A DNA stretch of 42,243 bases from Streptomyces niphimycinicus. GTDB lineage: Bacteria > Actinomycetota > Actinomycetes > Streptomycetales > Streptomycetaceae. Each line of letters starts with the position of its first letter. Position 1 is the first letter of the stretch. The notes below the pieces were generated by a model, which searched no databases, had not been told where the DNA came from, and worked only from the letters and a program-made list of their open reading frames with translations. Both the position numbers and the translations under genes were made by a program. Below, one piece after another: positions 29,494-37,739 of the stretch. The DNA lies in the NCBI RefSeq assembly GCF_018883605.1, contig NZ_JAHLEM010000094.1, positions 1-42,243 of the forward strand, read 5' to 3'.

Positions 29494-30699
29494 ATGAGCG
29501 GTATCCCGGAACCCGATGAGTTCCGCGCCGAGGCCCGGACGTGGCTCGCCGGAGTGGCCCGGCCCCGCGCCACGGGCGGGGAGTGGGGCAGCGGCTCCGA
29601 CTCCGTCGCCGTATTCGAGAACTGGACCGAGGAGCAGGAGCGCGAGCACACCGCCCGCGTCCAGGAGTGGGAACGCACCCGCTACGACCAGGGCTGGTCC
29701 GCGCTGAACTGGCCGCAGGAGTACGGCGGACGAAGTCTGCCCGCGTACTACGAGCAGCTCTACCGCGGTGAGGAGGCGGCCTTCGACGTACCGCACCGCC
29801 CCGAGATCTTCCCCGTCACCCAAGCGCTCGTCGCCCCCGCGATCGGCCTGTGGGGCACCGAGGAACAGAAGAGCCGCTGGCTCGTGCCCATGCTGCGCAC
29901 CGACGAACTGGCCTGCCAGTTGTTCTCGGAGACCGAGGCGGGCTCCGACCTCGCCGCGGTGCGCACCCGGGCGGTGCGCGAGGGAGACGACGCCTGGGTG
30001 CTGACCGGGCACAAGGTGTGGACCTCCGGGGCCCGCGTGGCGACCTGGGGCGTGGCGGTGTGCCACACCGATCCGGACGTCCGCAAGCACGCCGGGATCA
30101 CCGTCTTCCTGGTGCGCATGGACGCGCCGGGCGTCACCGTACGGCCCATCCGGCAGATGACCGGTGGCACCAGCTTCAACGAGGTCTACCTGGACGGTGT
30201 GCGGGTGCCCGACACCGACCGGCTCGGGCCGGTCGGCGAGGGGTGGCGGGTCACGCTCAGTGTGCTGGCCGCCGAACGGCTCGACTCCGGCAGCCTCGGC
30301 CTGGACAACGCCGACCGGGCGCTGGACCTGGCCGGAAACCTGTCGCGCCCGCTCACCGGTGGCGAACAGCAGCGGGCCGCCGACCTCCACCTCCGCACCC
30401 TCGTCCAGCGGCTCATGGGACTGCGGGTGACCGCCGCTCTCGTCGCCGGGCGCGAACCGGGCGCCGAGGCATCGGTCGGCAAGCTGTACGCCACCGAGAC
30501 CATGCGGCGCACCAGCGACCTGGTGTCCGAGCTGCTGGGGCCGAGCCTCGTGGCGGACACGGGGGAGTGGGGCACCTACGCCTGGACGGAACACCTCTTG
30601 GGCGCCCCCGGCTACAGCATCGCGGGCGGCACCGACGAGATCCAGCGCACCATCCTCGCCGAGCGCGTACTCGGCCTGCCCAAGGAGCCCGTCCGATGA
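29494..30699 (+). CDS. Acyl-CoA dehydrogenase (FadE-type)
   Basis: This 401-residue FAD enzyme has LNWPQEYGG, QLFSETEAGSDLA, KVWTSGARVATWG and the C-terminal IAGGTDEIQRTILAERVLGLP. It is the FadE class in which Gly replaces Glu at the end loop and the base sits elsewhere. ATG 29494 has GGAGG 5 nt upstream. A TTG at 29413 in the same frame would add 27 residues made of the Pro-Asn-Val repeat, but it lacks a ribosome-binding site. It overlaps the APH-fold kinase gene (ATGA), and could pair with the subunit at 25836. Confidence 0.92.
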   Translation: MSGIPEPDEFRAEARTWLAGVARPRATGGEWGSGSDSVAVFENWTEEQEREHTARVQEWERTRYDQGWSALNWPQEYGGRSLPAYYEQLYRGEEAAFDVPHRPEIFPVTQALVAPAIGLWGTEEQKSRWLVPMLRTDELACQLFSETEAGSDLAAVRTRAVREGDDAWVLTGHKVWTSGARVATWGVAVCHTDPDVRKHAGITVFLVRMDAPGVTVRPIRQMTGGTSFNEVYLDGVRVPDTDRLGPVGEGWRVTLSVLAAERLDSGSLGLDNADRALDLAGNLSRPLTGGEQQRAADLHLRTLVQRLMGLRVTAALVAGREPGAEASVGKLYATETMRRTSDLVSELLGPSLVADTGEWGTYAWTEHLLGAPGYSIAGGTDEIQRTILAERVLGLPKEPVR

Positions 30700-31670
30700 G
30701 CATGGCCACCCAGGTGCCGGAGCTGGCCGCCCGGGTCCGCGACCGGCTCGCCCGCCACCACCCGGGCGCGCCGGTCGGCGAGTTGACGGTGCTGCCGGGC
30801 GGCCACTCCGGGCTGACCTACGAGGTGGCGGCCGGGGACGCCCGCTACGTTGTCAAGGCGGTGCCCCCGGGGCAGCGGCCCGTCGGACGCAACGACGTCC
30901 TGCGCCAGTCACGGGTGCTCGGCGCGCTGGCCGGATCCATGGTGCCGGTGCCGGGCGTCGTGGCCGTCGACGAGACCCAACCGGCCTGGTTCGCCATGGA
31001 TTTCGCGGCCGGGGAGGCCATCGAGCCGGTACTGGACGACCATGAGGTGGACCCCGCGACGGCCCGCGCCCGGATGCTGGAGATCGCCTCCGTCCTGCGC
31101 CGGCTGCACGGCACCGATGTGCACACGCCCGGGCTCGACGCGCCCGCACCGCTGGACGCCGCCGGTGAGCTGGAGCGGTGGAGCCGCACCCTGCGGGCCG
31201 TTCCCGTCGAACTGCGGCCCGACGGCGAGGAGTTGCTCGCGCGTCTCGCCGACGGCGTACCCCACGGCCTCCCACCGGTGCTGCTGCACGGCGACTTCCG
31301 GCTCGGCAATGTGCTGTGCGTGGGCGAGCGCGCGGTGGCCGTCGTCGACTGGGAGATCTGGAGCGTCGGCGACCCGCGCATCGACCTGGGCTGGTTCCTG
31401 CTCTTCGCCGACCACCGCAACTTCCCCCAACTGGGACACGCCGTGCCCGGACTGCCCGGCGAGGCCGAACTGCTGGACACCTACCTCGACGGGCGGCCCG
31501 CACTGCCCGCGATGGACTGGTTCCGGGCACTCGGCCGCATGAAGATGGCCGCGATCATGGGCCATAACCTGCGCCGGCACCGCGAGGGCAAGCATCACGA
31601 CCCGGACCAGGAACGCCTGCCGCCCACCATCGCCGCGATGATCCGCACCGCCCGCGACATCCTCGGCTGA
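30696..31670 (+). CDS. APH-fold kinase, second copy (LvaA/ACAD10-like)
   Basis: This 324-residue phosphotransferase has a Gly-rich LPGGHSGLTYEV segment near residue 32, HGDFRLGN near 197 and DWE near 218. It is only distantly similar to the kinase at 18799, so the two may act on different acyl-CoAs. It is tightly coupled: ATG 30696 overlaps the stop of the upstream acyl-CoA dehydrogenase, and an ACAD11-like dehydrogenase follows after 36 nt. The arrangement kinase plus ACAD11-type enzyme matches phosphorylation and elimination of a gamma-hydroxyacyl-CoA. Antibiotic resistance is unlikely in this context. Confidence 0.85.
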   Translation: MSMATQVPELAARVRDRLARHHPGAPVGELTVLPGGHSGLTYEVAAGDARYVVKAVPPGQRPVGRNDVLRQSRVLGALAGSMVPVPGVVAVDETQPAWFAMDFAAGEAIEPVLDDHEVDPATARARMLEIASVLRRLHGTDVHTPGLDAPAPLDAAGELERWSRTLRAVPVELRPDGEELLARLADGVPHGLPPVLLHGDFRLGNVLCVGERAVAVVDWEIWSVGDPRIDLGWFLLFADHRNFPQLGHAVPGLPGEAELLDTYLDGRPALPAMDWFRALGRMKMAAIMGHNLRRHREGKHHDPDQERLPPTIAAMIRTARDILG

Positions 31671-31706
31671 TCCGCAGCGGTACGCCCCCACCCAACAGGA
31701 GCAATC

Positions 31707-32939
31707 GTGGATTTCGGATACTCGCCACGGGCGAGTGAACTCCAGGACCGCATGCGGTCGTTCATGGACGAACACGTCTTCCCCGCGGAGACGACGTACG
31801 ACCGGCAACTGGCCGAAGGGGAGAACCCGCACGCCCTGCCGCCGGTGATGGCCGAGCTGAAGGAGAAGGCCCGCGCCGAGGGCCTGTGGAACCTCTTCAT
31901 GGCCGACGGCGACTGGGGCGCGGGGCTCACCAACCTCGAATACGCGCCGCTCATGGAGCTGGCGGGCCGCTCCATCATCGGCCCCGAGGTGTTCAACTGC
32001 TCGGCGCCCGACACCGGCAACATGGAGCTGCTCGCCCTATACGCCACCCCCGAGCAGCGGGAACGCTGGCTGCGCCCGCTGCTCGACGCTCGGATCCGCT
32101 CCTGCTTCGCCATGACCGAGCCGGAGGTCGCGAGCTCCGACGCCCGCAACATCCGCACCCGCATCACCCGCGACGGCGACAGCTACGTCGTCAACGGCCG
32201 CAAGTGGTACACCTCCGGGATCCTCGACCCCGACTGCAAGCTGATCATCCTGATGGGCAAGACCGACCCGGACGCGCCCACCTACCGGCAGCAGTCCATG
32301 CTGCTCGTCCCCCGGGACACCCCGGGCGTCACGGTCCTGCGCGACCTGCCGATGTTCGGCTACACCGACCGGCTCGGACACGGCGATGTGCTCTTCGAGA
32401 ACGTCCGCGTGCCGGTCGAGAACATCCTCGGCGGGGAGGGCGAGGGCTTCGCGCTCGCCCAGGGACGGCTCGGTCCCGGCCGGATGCACTACGCGATGCG
32501 CGCCGTGGGCTTCGCCGAGCGCGCCCTGCGGCTGATGTGCGAGCGCGTCACCGAACGCACCGCCTTCGGCGGACCGCTCGCCGACCAGGGAGTGGTCCGG
32601 GAGTGGATCGCCCGCAGCCGCATCGAGATCGAGCAGTTGCGTCTCCTCGTCCTCAAATCGGCCTGGCTGATGGACACCGTGGGCAACGCCGCCGCCCGTA
32701 TGGAGGTCGCCGCCATCAAGGTCGCGGCGCTGGAGGTCGCCCACAAGGTGGTCGACCGGGCGGTGCAGGCACACGGCGCGGCGGGCGTCAGCGACGACAC
32801 CGTACTGGCCCGGCTGTACGCCATCACCCGGGCGCTACAGATCGCCGACGGCCCCGACGAAGTCCATCTGCGCACGGTGGCCCGCCAGGAACTCGCGCAA
32901 TACAAGAAGAAGACCGGCACGGAGACAGGAGCGGCGTGA
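31707..32939 (+). CDS. Acyl-CoA dehydrogenase, ACAD11-like
   Basis: This 410-residue FAD enzyme has CFAMTEPEVASSDARN, KWYTSGILDPDCK and the C-terminal IADGPDEVHLR with Asp381 where medium-chain enzymes have Glu. DGPDEVH is typical of ACAD10/11 and related bacterial enzymes. GTG 31707 follows AGGAG with 5-nt spacing. It lies directly after the second APH-fold kinase and overlaps an SDR gene by GTGA. The likely role is the elimination/dehydrogenation step on a kinase product. Confidence 0.92.
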   Translation: MDFGYSPRASELQDRMRSFMDEHVFPAETTYDRQLAEGENPHALPPVMAELKEKARAEGLWNLFMADGDWGAGLTNLEYAPLMELAGRSIIGPEVFNCSAPDTGNMELLALYATPEQRERWLRPLLDARIRSCFAMTEPEVASSDARNIRTRITRDGDSYVVNGRKWYTSGILDPDCKLIILMGKTDPDAPTYRQQSMLLVPRDTPGVTVLRDLPMFGYTDRLGHGDVLFENVRVPVENILGGEGEGFALAQGRLGPGRMHYAMRAVGFAERALRLMCERVTERTAFGGPLADQGVVREWIARSRIEIEQLRLLVLKSAWLMDTVGNAAARMEVAAIKVAALEVAHKVVDRAVQAHGAAGVSDDTVLARLYAITRALQIADGPDEVHLRTVARQELAQYKKKTGTETGAA

Positions 32940-33712
32940 GCGCCAACAGCCTCGACGGCAAGGTGGCCGTCATCACCGGCGGATCCCGTGGCATCGGCCT
33001 CGGCATCGCCACCGCCTACCGGGCGGCCGGCGCACATGTGGTGATCGCGGCCCGTAAACCGGCCGGACTCGCCGCGGCCCGCGAGGAGTTGCTGCGCGTC
33101 AAGGGCGACGGCGATGTGCACACGGTGGTGGCGAACGCCGGTGAACCCGAGCAGGCCGAGCGGTGTGTCGAGGAGACCATGGCCCGCTTCGGCCGCCTCG
33201 ACATCCTCGTCAACAACGCGGCCACCAACCCGTACCACGGCGATCTGCTCGACCTGGACCTGCCGCGCGCGGAGAAGACCGTCCGCGTCAACCAGTACGG
33301 CATGATCGCCTGGACCCGGTGCGCCTGGCGCGCCTGGATGGCCGAACACGGGGGAGCGGTGGTCAACATCGCCTCCGTCGGCGGGCTCGTCGTCGACCCG
33401 CATATCGGCTACTACAACGCCACCAAGGCCGCCATGCTCCATATGACCCGGCAGCTCGCCTACGAACTGGGGCCGCACGCCCGCGTCAACGCCATCGCCC
33501 CCGGCCTGATCAAGACCGAGCTGGCGCGGGCGGTATGGGAGGTCCGCGAGCCGATCCTCACCGCCAAGCTGCCGCTGCGGCGCCTGGGCACCGTGGCGGA
33601 CGTGGCCCACGCGGCGCTGTTCCTGGCCTCCGACGCCTCCTCCTGGATGACCGGCCAGACCCTGGTGCTGGACGGCGGCGCGACCGCCCTGCCGATCGGG
33701 GTGGAGGGATGA
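32936..33712 (+). CDS. Short-chain dehydrogenase/reductase
   Basis: This 258-residue SDR has TGGSRGIG, NNAA (in place of NNAG), NIAS and the YNATK catalytic pair. The GTG start overlaps the upstream TGA, and its own stop overlaps the next ATG. It sits in a fully coupled run of dehydrogenase genes, so it probably acts on a 3-hydroxyacyl-CoA or a ring hydroxyl of the same substrate. Substrate unknown. Confidence 0.92.
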   Translation: MSANSLDGKVAVITGGSRGIGLGIATAYRAAGAHVVIAARKPAGLAAAREELLRVKGDGDVHTVVANAGEPEQAERCVEETMARFGRLDILVNNAATNPYHGDLLDLDLPRAEKTVRVNQYGMIAWTRCAWRAWMAEHGGAVVNIASVGGLVVDPHIGYYNATKAAMLHMTRQLAYELGPHARVNAIAPGLIKTELARAVWEVREPILTAKLPLRRLGTVADVAHAALFLASDASSWMTGQTLVLDGGATALPIGVEG

Positions 33713-34488
33713 GTGCGCCCCGGCCCGCCGCGGAACTGTTCTCGCTCGAGGGCCGGACGGCCGTGGTCACCGGCGCGTCCGCGGGGCTCGGCGCACGCTT
33801 CGCCGCCGTTCTCGCACAGGCAGGCGCCACCGTGTACGCCGCCGCCCGGCGGATCGACCGGCTGACGGAACTCGCCGACTCCGACGCCCGAATCCACCCC
33901 GTCGCCTGCGATGTCTCGCTCGCCGCCGACCGTACGCGGCTGATCGAGACCGCGCGGGCCGCCACCGGCCGCATCGACATCCTGGTCAACAACGCGGCCA
34001 CGTCCGGCGAGACCCGCGCCGAGGACGAATCCCCGGACGCCTTCGCCGACGTCCTCGGCGTCAACCTCACCGCCCCCTTCCACCTGGCACGCCTCGTGGC
34101 CGAGGAACCCGCCGGGGACGGCGCGCCGCCCCGCAGCGTCATCAACGTCTCCTCCATCCTCGGCCTGGTCACCGCCGCCCCCCTGGGCGGCGCGAGCTAC
34201 GTGGCGTCCAAGGCCGGACTGATCGGGCTCACCCGCGAGCTGGCCGGACAGTGGGGCCCGGGCGGAACCCGCGTCAACGCGCTCGCCCCGGGCTGGTTCC
34301 GCACCGAGATGACCGCGGACCTCTTCGGCGACGAGCGCTCCAGCCGCTGGGTCGAGCGCAACACCCTGCTGCGGCGCGGCGGCGACGCCCAGGAACTCGA
34401 CGGCGCGCTGCTGTTCCTGGCCTCGGACGCCTCCTCGTACTGCACCGGGCAGGTGCTGACCGTCGACGGCGGCTGGACCGCGCGATGA
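33709..34488 (+). CDS. Short-chain dehydrogenase/reductase
   Basis: This 259-residue SDR has TGASAGLG, NNAA, NVSS and YVASK. It follows another SDR with a 4-nt overlap (ATGA) and overlaps the next crotonase gene in the same way. Two adjacent SDRs with clearly different sequences suggest two separate oxidoreductions in one pathway. Confidence 0.92.
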   Translation: MSAPRPAAELFSLEGRTAVVTGASAGLGARFAAVLAQAGATVYAAARRIDRLTELADSDARIHPVACDVSLAADRTRLIETARAATGRIDILVNNAATSGETRAEDESPDAFADVLGVNLTAPFHLARLVAEEPAGDGAPPRSVINVSSILGLVTAAPLGGASYVASKAGLIGLTRELAGQWGPGGTRVNALAPGWFRTEMTADLFGDERSSRWVERNTLLRRGGDAQELDGALLFLASDASSYCTGQVLTVDGGWTAR

Positions 34489-35276
34489 GGGTCGGCATCG
34501 AGATCGACGGCGGCCTGGCCCGCGTCACCCTGCGCCGCGGCGAGGCGGGCAACGCCATCGACCTGGAGATGGCACGCGAACTGCTGGACGCGGCGCGGGT
34601 CTGCGCGGCCGAGCCCGTACGGGCCGTGCTGCTGACCGGCGAGGGGAAGTCCTTCTGCGTCGGCGGCGACCTCGGGGAGTTCTCCCGGCTCTCCGGTGAG
34701 CCGCTGGAGAAGCACCTCAGCACGGTGACCGGCGCGCTCCACGAGGCCCTGCGCATGTTCGCGGCGGGCGACGCGCCCGTGGTGGCCGCCGTGCAGGGAG
34801 CCGTCGCCGGTGCGGGCATCGGCCTGGCCGCGTCCGCCGATGTGACCCTCGCCGCCGACAACGCCTCGTTCACCACCGCCTATACCGGGATCGGCTATTC
34901 ACCGGACGCCGGAGTGAGCTGGTTCCTGCCCCGGCTCATCGGCCCGAAGCGGGCCCTGGACCTGCTGCTGACCAACCGCCGCATCAAGGCGGCGGAAGCC
35001 GAGGCCATCGGCCTGGTGAGCCGGACCGTCGCCCCCGGCCTGCTGGCCGCCGAGGCCCTCCGCACGGCCGAGGCGCTGTGCGGCGGACCCACCGCCGCCT
35101 TCGGCGCCACCCGCCGTCTCGTCGCCACCGGGCTGACCGCGGACCTCGGCACGCATCTGGACCGCGAGGCCCGTGCGATCGCCGCCGCGGCCGCCTCCGC
35201 CACGGGCCGCGAGGGCGTCGCCGCCTTCCTGGGCAAGCGGGCGCCCGACTTCACCCGCGCCGCCCCCAGCACCTGA
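34485..35276 (+). CDS. Enoyl-CoA hydratase/isomerase (PaaG-like)
   Basis: This 263-residue crotonase-fold protein has SFCVGGDLGEF (oxyanion hole) and GYSPDAGVSWFLPRLIG. Asp141 in SPDAG matches the catalytic aspartate of enoyl-CoA isomerases such as PaaG, while the first hydratase Glu is absent (GAGIGLAASAD). Double-bond isomerisation is therefore more likely than hydration. It overlaps the SDR gene by 4 nt and is followed after 29 nt by a thiolase. Confidence 0.9.
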   Translation: MRVGIEIDGGLARVTLRRGEAGNAIDLEMARELLDAARVCAAEPVRAVLLTGEGKSFCVGGDLGEFSRLSGEPLEKHLSTVTGALHEALRMFAAGDAPVVAAVQGAVAGAGIGLAASADVTLAADNASFTTAYTGIGYSPDAGVSWFLPRLIGPKRALDLLLTNRRIKAAEAEAIGLVSRTVAPGLLAAEALRTAEALCGGPTAAFGATRRLVATGLTADLGTHLDREARAIAAAAASATGREGVAAFLGKRAPDFTRAAPST

Positions 35277-35305
35277 CACCTCCCCGAAACCCCTGGAGCC
35301 CCACC

Positions 35306-36454
35306 GTGTCGGAAGCATTCATCGTCGGAGCCGTCCGCACCCCCGTCGGCCGCCGCAAGGGCACGCTCAGCGGCGTGCACCCCGCCGACCTCGGCGCCCA
35401 CGTACTGCGCGCCCTGCTGGAGCGCACCGGAGCCGACCCGGGCGCCGTGGACGACGTGTACTTCGGGTGCGTCAGCCAGATCGGCGCGCAGACCGGCAAC
35501 GTCGCACGCACCGCATGGCTGTCGGCCGGGCTGCCGCAGCACGTCCCCGGCACCACCATCGACCGCCAGTGCGGATCCTCCCAGCAGGCCGTGCACTTCG
35601 CCGCCCAGGCGGTCGGCTCCGGGGCCGCCGATCTGGTGGTGGCCGGCGGGGTGGAGGTGATGAGCCTGGTGCCCATCGCCAGCCCCATGACCGTCGGTGA
35701 ACAGGCCGGTATGGGCAGCCCGTACGCGGGTGACGGCTGGCGCGAGCACTTCGGGGACCAGGAGGTCTCCCAGTTCCACGGGGCCGAACTGATCGCCGAG
35801 AAGTGGGGCGTCTCCCGGGCGGACATGGAGGAATTCGCGCTCACCAGCCACCAGCGCGCCCTCGCCGCCCATGCCGACGGCGCCTTCGACGACGAGATCA
35901 CCCCGGCCTTCGGGCTCACCGCCGACGAGGGCCCGCGCGCCGACACCACCCTGGAGAAGATGGCCGGGCTGAAGACCCTCACCGAGGACGGCCGGCTGAC
36001 CGCCGCGGTCTCCAGCCAGATCTCCGACGGAGCCGCCGCCCTGCTGATCGCGTCCGAGGAGGCGGTGCGCCGCCACGGCCTGACCCCGCTCGCGCGCGTG
36101 CACACCATGGCCGTCGTCGGCTCCGATCCGATCCATATGCTGACCGGTCCGATCCCCGCCACCGAGAAGGTCCTGGACCGGGCCGGGCTGTCGATCGGCG
36201 ACATCGATCTGGTGGAGATCAACGAGGCGTTCGCCTCCGTCGTCCTCGCCTGGCAGAAGGAGATCGGCCCCGACCCGCAGCGGGTCAACGCCTTCGGCGG
36301 CGCCATCGCGCTCGGCCATCCCCTCGGCGCCACCGGCGCCCGCCTCATGACCACGCTCGTCCACCAACTGCGCAGGACCGGTGGGCGCTACGGTCTTCAG
36401 ACGATGTGCGAGGGCGGCGGGATGGCGAACGCGACCGTGCTGGAGCGCCTTTGA
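35306..36454 (+). CDS. Acetyl-CoA acetyltransferase (beta-ketothiolase)
   Basis: This 382-residue canonical thiolase has nucleophile Cys89 in RQCGSSQQA, His338 in GHPLGATGA and the acid/base Cys368 in MCEGGGMANA. All catalytic residues are in place, in contrast to the thiolase-like gene at 28271. GTG 35306 follows TGGAG. It is the last gene of the large operon and would cleave a 3-ketoacyl-CoA to release acetyl- or propionyl-CoA. Confidence 0.95.
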   Translation: MSEAFIVGAVRTPVGRRKGTLSGVHPADLGAHVLRALLERTGADPGAVDDVYFGCVSQIGAQTGNVARTAWLSAGLPQHVPGTTIDRQCGSSQQAVHFAAQAVGSGAADLVVAGGVEVMSLVPIASPMTVGEQAGMGSPYAGDGWREHFGDQEVSQFHGAELIAEKWGVSRADMEEFALTSHQRALAAHADGAFDDEITPAFGLTADEGPRADTTLEKMAGLKTLTEDGRLTAAVSSQISDGAAALLIASEEAVRRHGLTPLARVHTMAVVGSDPIHMLTGPIPATEKVLDRAGLSIGDIDLVEINEAFASVVLAWQKEIGPDPQRVNAFGGAIALGHPLGATGARLMTTLVHQLRRTGGRYGLQTMCEGGGMANATVLERL

Positions 36455-36474
36455 CCCGGCGCTGTTCACGTCGA

Positions 36475-36505
36475 TTGGCAACTGAGTTCAACTTGGGGCT
36501 ACTCT
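36475..36505 (+). promoter_or_regulatory. Candidate promoter of the TetR gene
   Basis: TTGGCA (36475-36480) and TACTCT (36500-36505) are 19 nt apart with operator site 7 overlapping the -35 and spacer. The spacing is a little long, so this is tentative. Confidence 0.35.
36478..36490. promoter_or_regulatory. TGAA-N5-TTCA-type operator, site 7 (autoregulation)
   Basis: GCAACTGAGTTCA keeps the right half-site and the CTGAG centre of site 3, but the left half is degenerate. Its place 55 nt before the TetR gene suggests autoregulation, perhaps with weaker binding. Confidence 0.55.
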
Positions 36506-36544
36506 CGGGTACGGACACGGTGGGCGGCAGCCAGGAGACGAGGC

Positions 36545-37168
36545 ATGGCGACGAGAATCGTTGAACCGGAAGCGGGGCCGAGGTCCAAGCGCGCCGCCAT
36601 CCTGGCGGCCGCCGTCGACTGCTTCGGCGAGACGGGATTCGAGGCCACCAAGTGGTCCACCGTGGCGGAGCGGGTCGGCATCGGGCAGACCGCGCTGTAC
36701 CACTACTTCGAGTCCAAGACGCACTGCCTGCTGACCATCATGCGGCTGGAGCTCCAGCGGTCGCATGACAAGTTCACGGAGGCGACCGAGGGCGTCGAGG
36801 ACCCGACCGAGGCGCTCCGGGCAGCCGTGCGCGCGGCCTACGACGTCTCGGACCAAGAGGTCCTCCAGATGCGGATCCTGCACAACCACATGGATCTGCT
36901 CTCCGGCACGCGCAAGTCCAAGCGGGAGGAGGCCGAGCGCGTCGAGGCCCGCAAGCTGGTCCAGCTCGTCGAGCGGAACTGGACGAACCTGCTGGTCCGG
37001 GGCATGTCCATGGGCGCCTTCCCGCTCCGGGACGCACAACTGCTGGGCTCGGGTGTGCTGGGCCTGATCGTCAGCGTCTGGCGGTGGTACCGGCCCTCGG
37101 GGCCGACGCCGCTGTCGGAGGTCAGCGAGCTGATCGAGGGCGCCTGCGTACGCATGGTCGCCACCTGA
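36545..37168 (+). CDS. TetR-family regulator of the catabolic regulon
   Basis: This 207-residue protein has an N-terminal helix-turn-helix (about residues 15-60; AVDCFGETGFEATKWSTVAERVGIGQTALYHYF, given in part as key residues GIGQTALYHYF) and a ligand-binding C-terminal domain. ATG 36545 is preceded by AGGAGACGAGG. It lies after the big operon, in the middle of the operator-bearing units, and has an operator in front of itself. It is the best candidate for the protein that binds the TGAA-N5-TTCA sites, most likely as a repressor released by an acyl-CoA intermediate. Site assignment is inference. Confidence 0.9.
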   Translation: MATRIVEPEAGPRSKRAAILAAAVDCFGETGFEATKWSTVAERVGIGQTALYHYFESKTHCLLTIMRLELQRSHDKFTEATEGVEDPTEALRAAVRAAYDVSDQEVLQMRILHNHMDLLSGTRKSKREEAERVEARKLVQLVERNWTNLLVRGMSMGAFPLRDAQLLGSGVLGLIVSVWRWYRPSGPTPLSEVSELIEGACVRMVAT

Positions 37169-37192
37169 CCCCCTGAGCGGCCCTGTCGCTTC

Positions 37193-37222
37193 CGGCCCCC
37201 GGCGGATATCCGCCGGGGGCCG
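37193..37222. terminator. Perfect palindromic terminator after the TetR gene
   Basis: A 30-nt perfect palindrome (arms CGGCCCCCGGCGGAT and its complement) is followed by GTTTCG. It is the strongest hairpin in the window and separates the TetR gene from the next promoter. Confidence 0.85.
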
Positions 37223-37243
37223 TTTCGCGTTTCGTACGGACTC

Positions 37244-37273
37244 TTGTCAGCCGTGTTTCCCCGGGATTAGCAT
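37244..37273 (+). promoter_or_regulatory. Candidate promoter of the NTF2/EthD/ligase unit
   Basis: TTGTCA (37244-37249) and TAGCAT (37268-37273) are 18 nt apart, nearly the same as the promoter at 24782. Operator site 8 begins a few bases downstream. Confidence 0.5.
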
Positions 37274-37277
37274 CCAA

Positions 37278-37299
37278 CCTGAATTGAACTGAACTCAGG
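37278..37299. promoter_or_regulatory. TGAA-N5-TTCA-type operator, site 8
   Basis: The core TGAACTGAACTCA (37285-37297) matches 7 of 8 fixed positions and is framed by CCTGA (37278) and TCAGG (37299), which form an outer inverted repeat. It would cover the transcription start. Confidence 0.7.
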
Positions 37300-37370
37300 T
37301 TGATCTGGGGCCGTCGCAGCGGCCGCGGATCGCCGGGAGCGCTCGGCCACCCCATCGAAAGGGCGCAGTC

Positions 37371-37739
37371 ATGACGTTGCGCACGTATATGGCCAGTATG
37401 GACAGCGACCATCCGGAACGGACGCTGGACCTGCTCGAACCCGACTTCCGCTTCCTCATCGCCCTGCCGGGCAGTGAGGTCACCGGCAAGTCCAAGGAGG
37501 ACTTCGCCGCCTACATCGCCGGCCGGAATCCCAAGGACCGGTCGCATGAGATCCTGCGCCACAGCCGGGACGGCGACGTCGAGACCGTGTACGGGGTGGT
37601 GACGGAGGGCGGGCGGTACACCGGCTCCTTCCTCTCCGCCGCGGTGATCTCGCACGGCGGCCTCCTGTCGCGCTACCAGTCCTTCTTCACCACCTCCTTC
37701 GAACTGGTCGACTGGGCGGACGACGGGAGCCGGGCATGA
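37371..37739 (+). CDS. NTF2-like (SnoaL-type) small protein
   Basis: This 122-residue soluble protein starts with a helix typical of the cystatin-like NTF2 fold, followed by LDLLEPDFRFLIALPGSEVTGKSKEDFAAYI. Relatives act as cyclases, isomerases, dehydratases or hydroxylases on small hydrophobic substrates. ATG 37371 follows GAAAGGGCG. It overlaps a second NTF2-like gene by 4 nt, so the two may form a heterodimer. No catalytic residue can be assigned with confidence. Confidence 0.75.
   Translation: MTLRTYMASMDSDHPERTLDLLEPDFRFLIALPGSEVTGKSKEDFAAYIAGRNPKDRSHEILRHSRDGDVETVYGVVTEGGRYTGSFLSAAVISHGGLLSRYQSFFTTSFELVDWADDGSRA

Noticed and set aside
18799..31670. Aminoglycoside resistance genes
   Set aside because: The two APH-fold proteins have HGD and DWE motifs shared with resistance enzymes, but their coupling to acyl-CoA dehydrogenases and a shared operator fit the LvaA/ACAD10 type instead.
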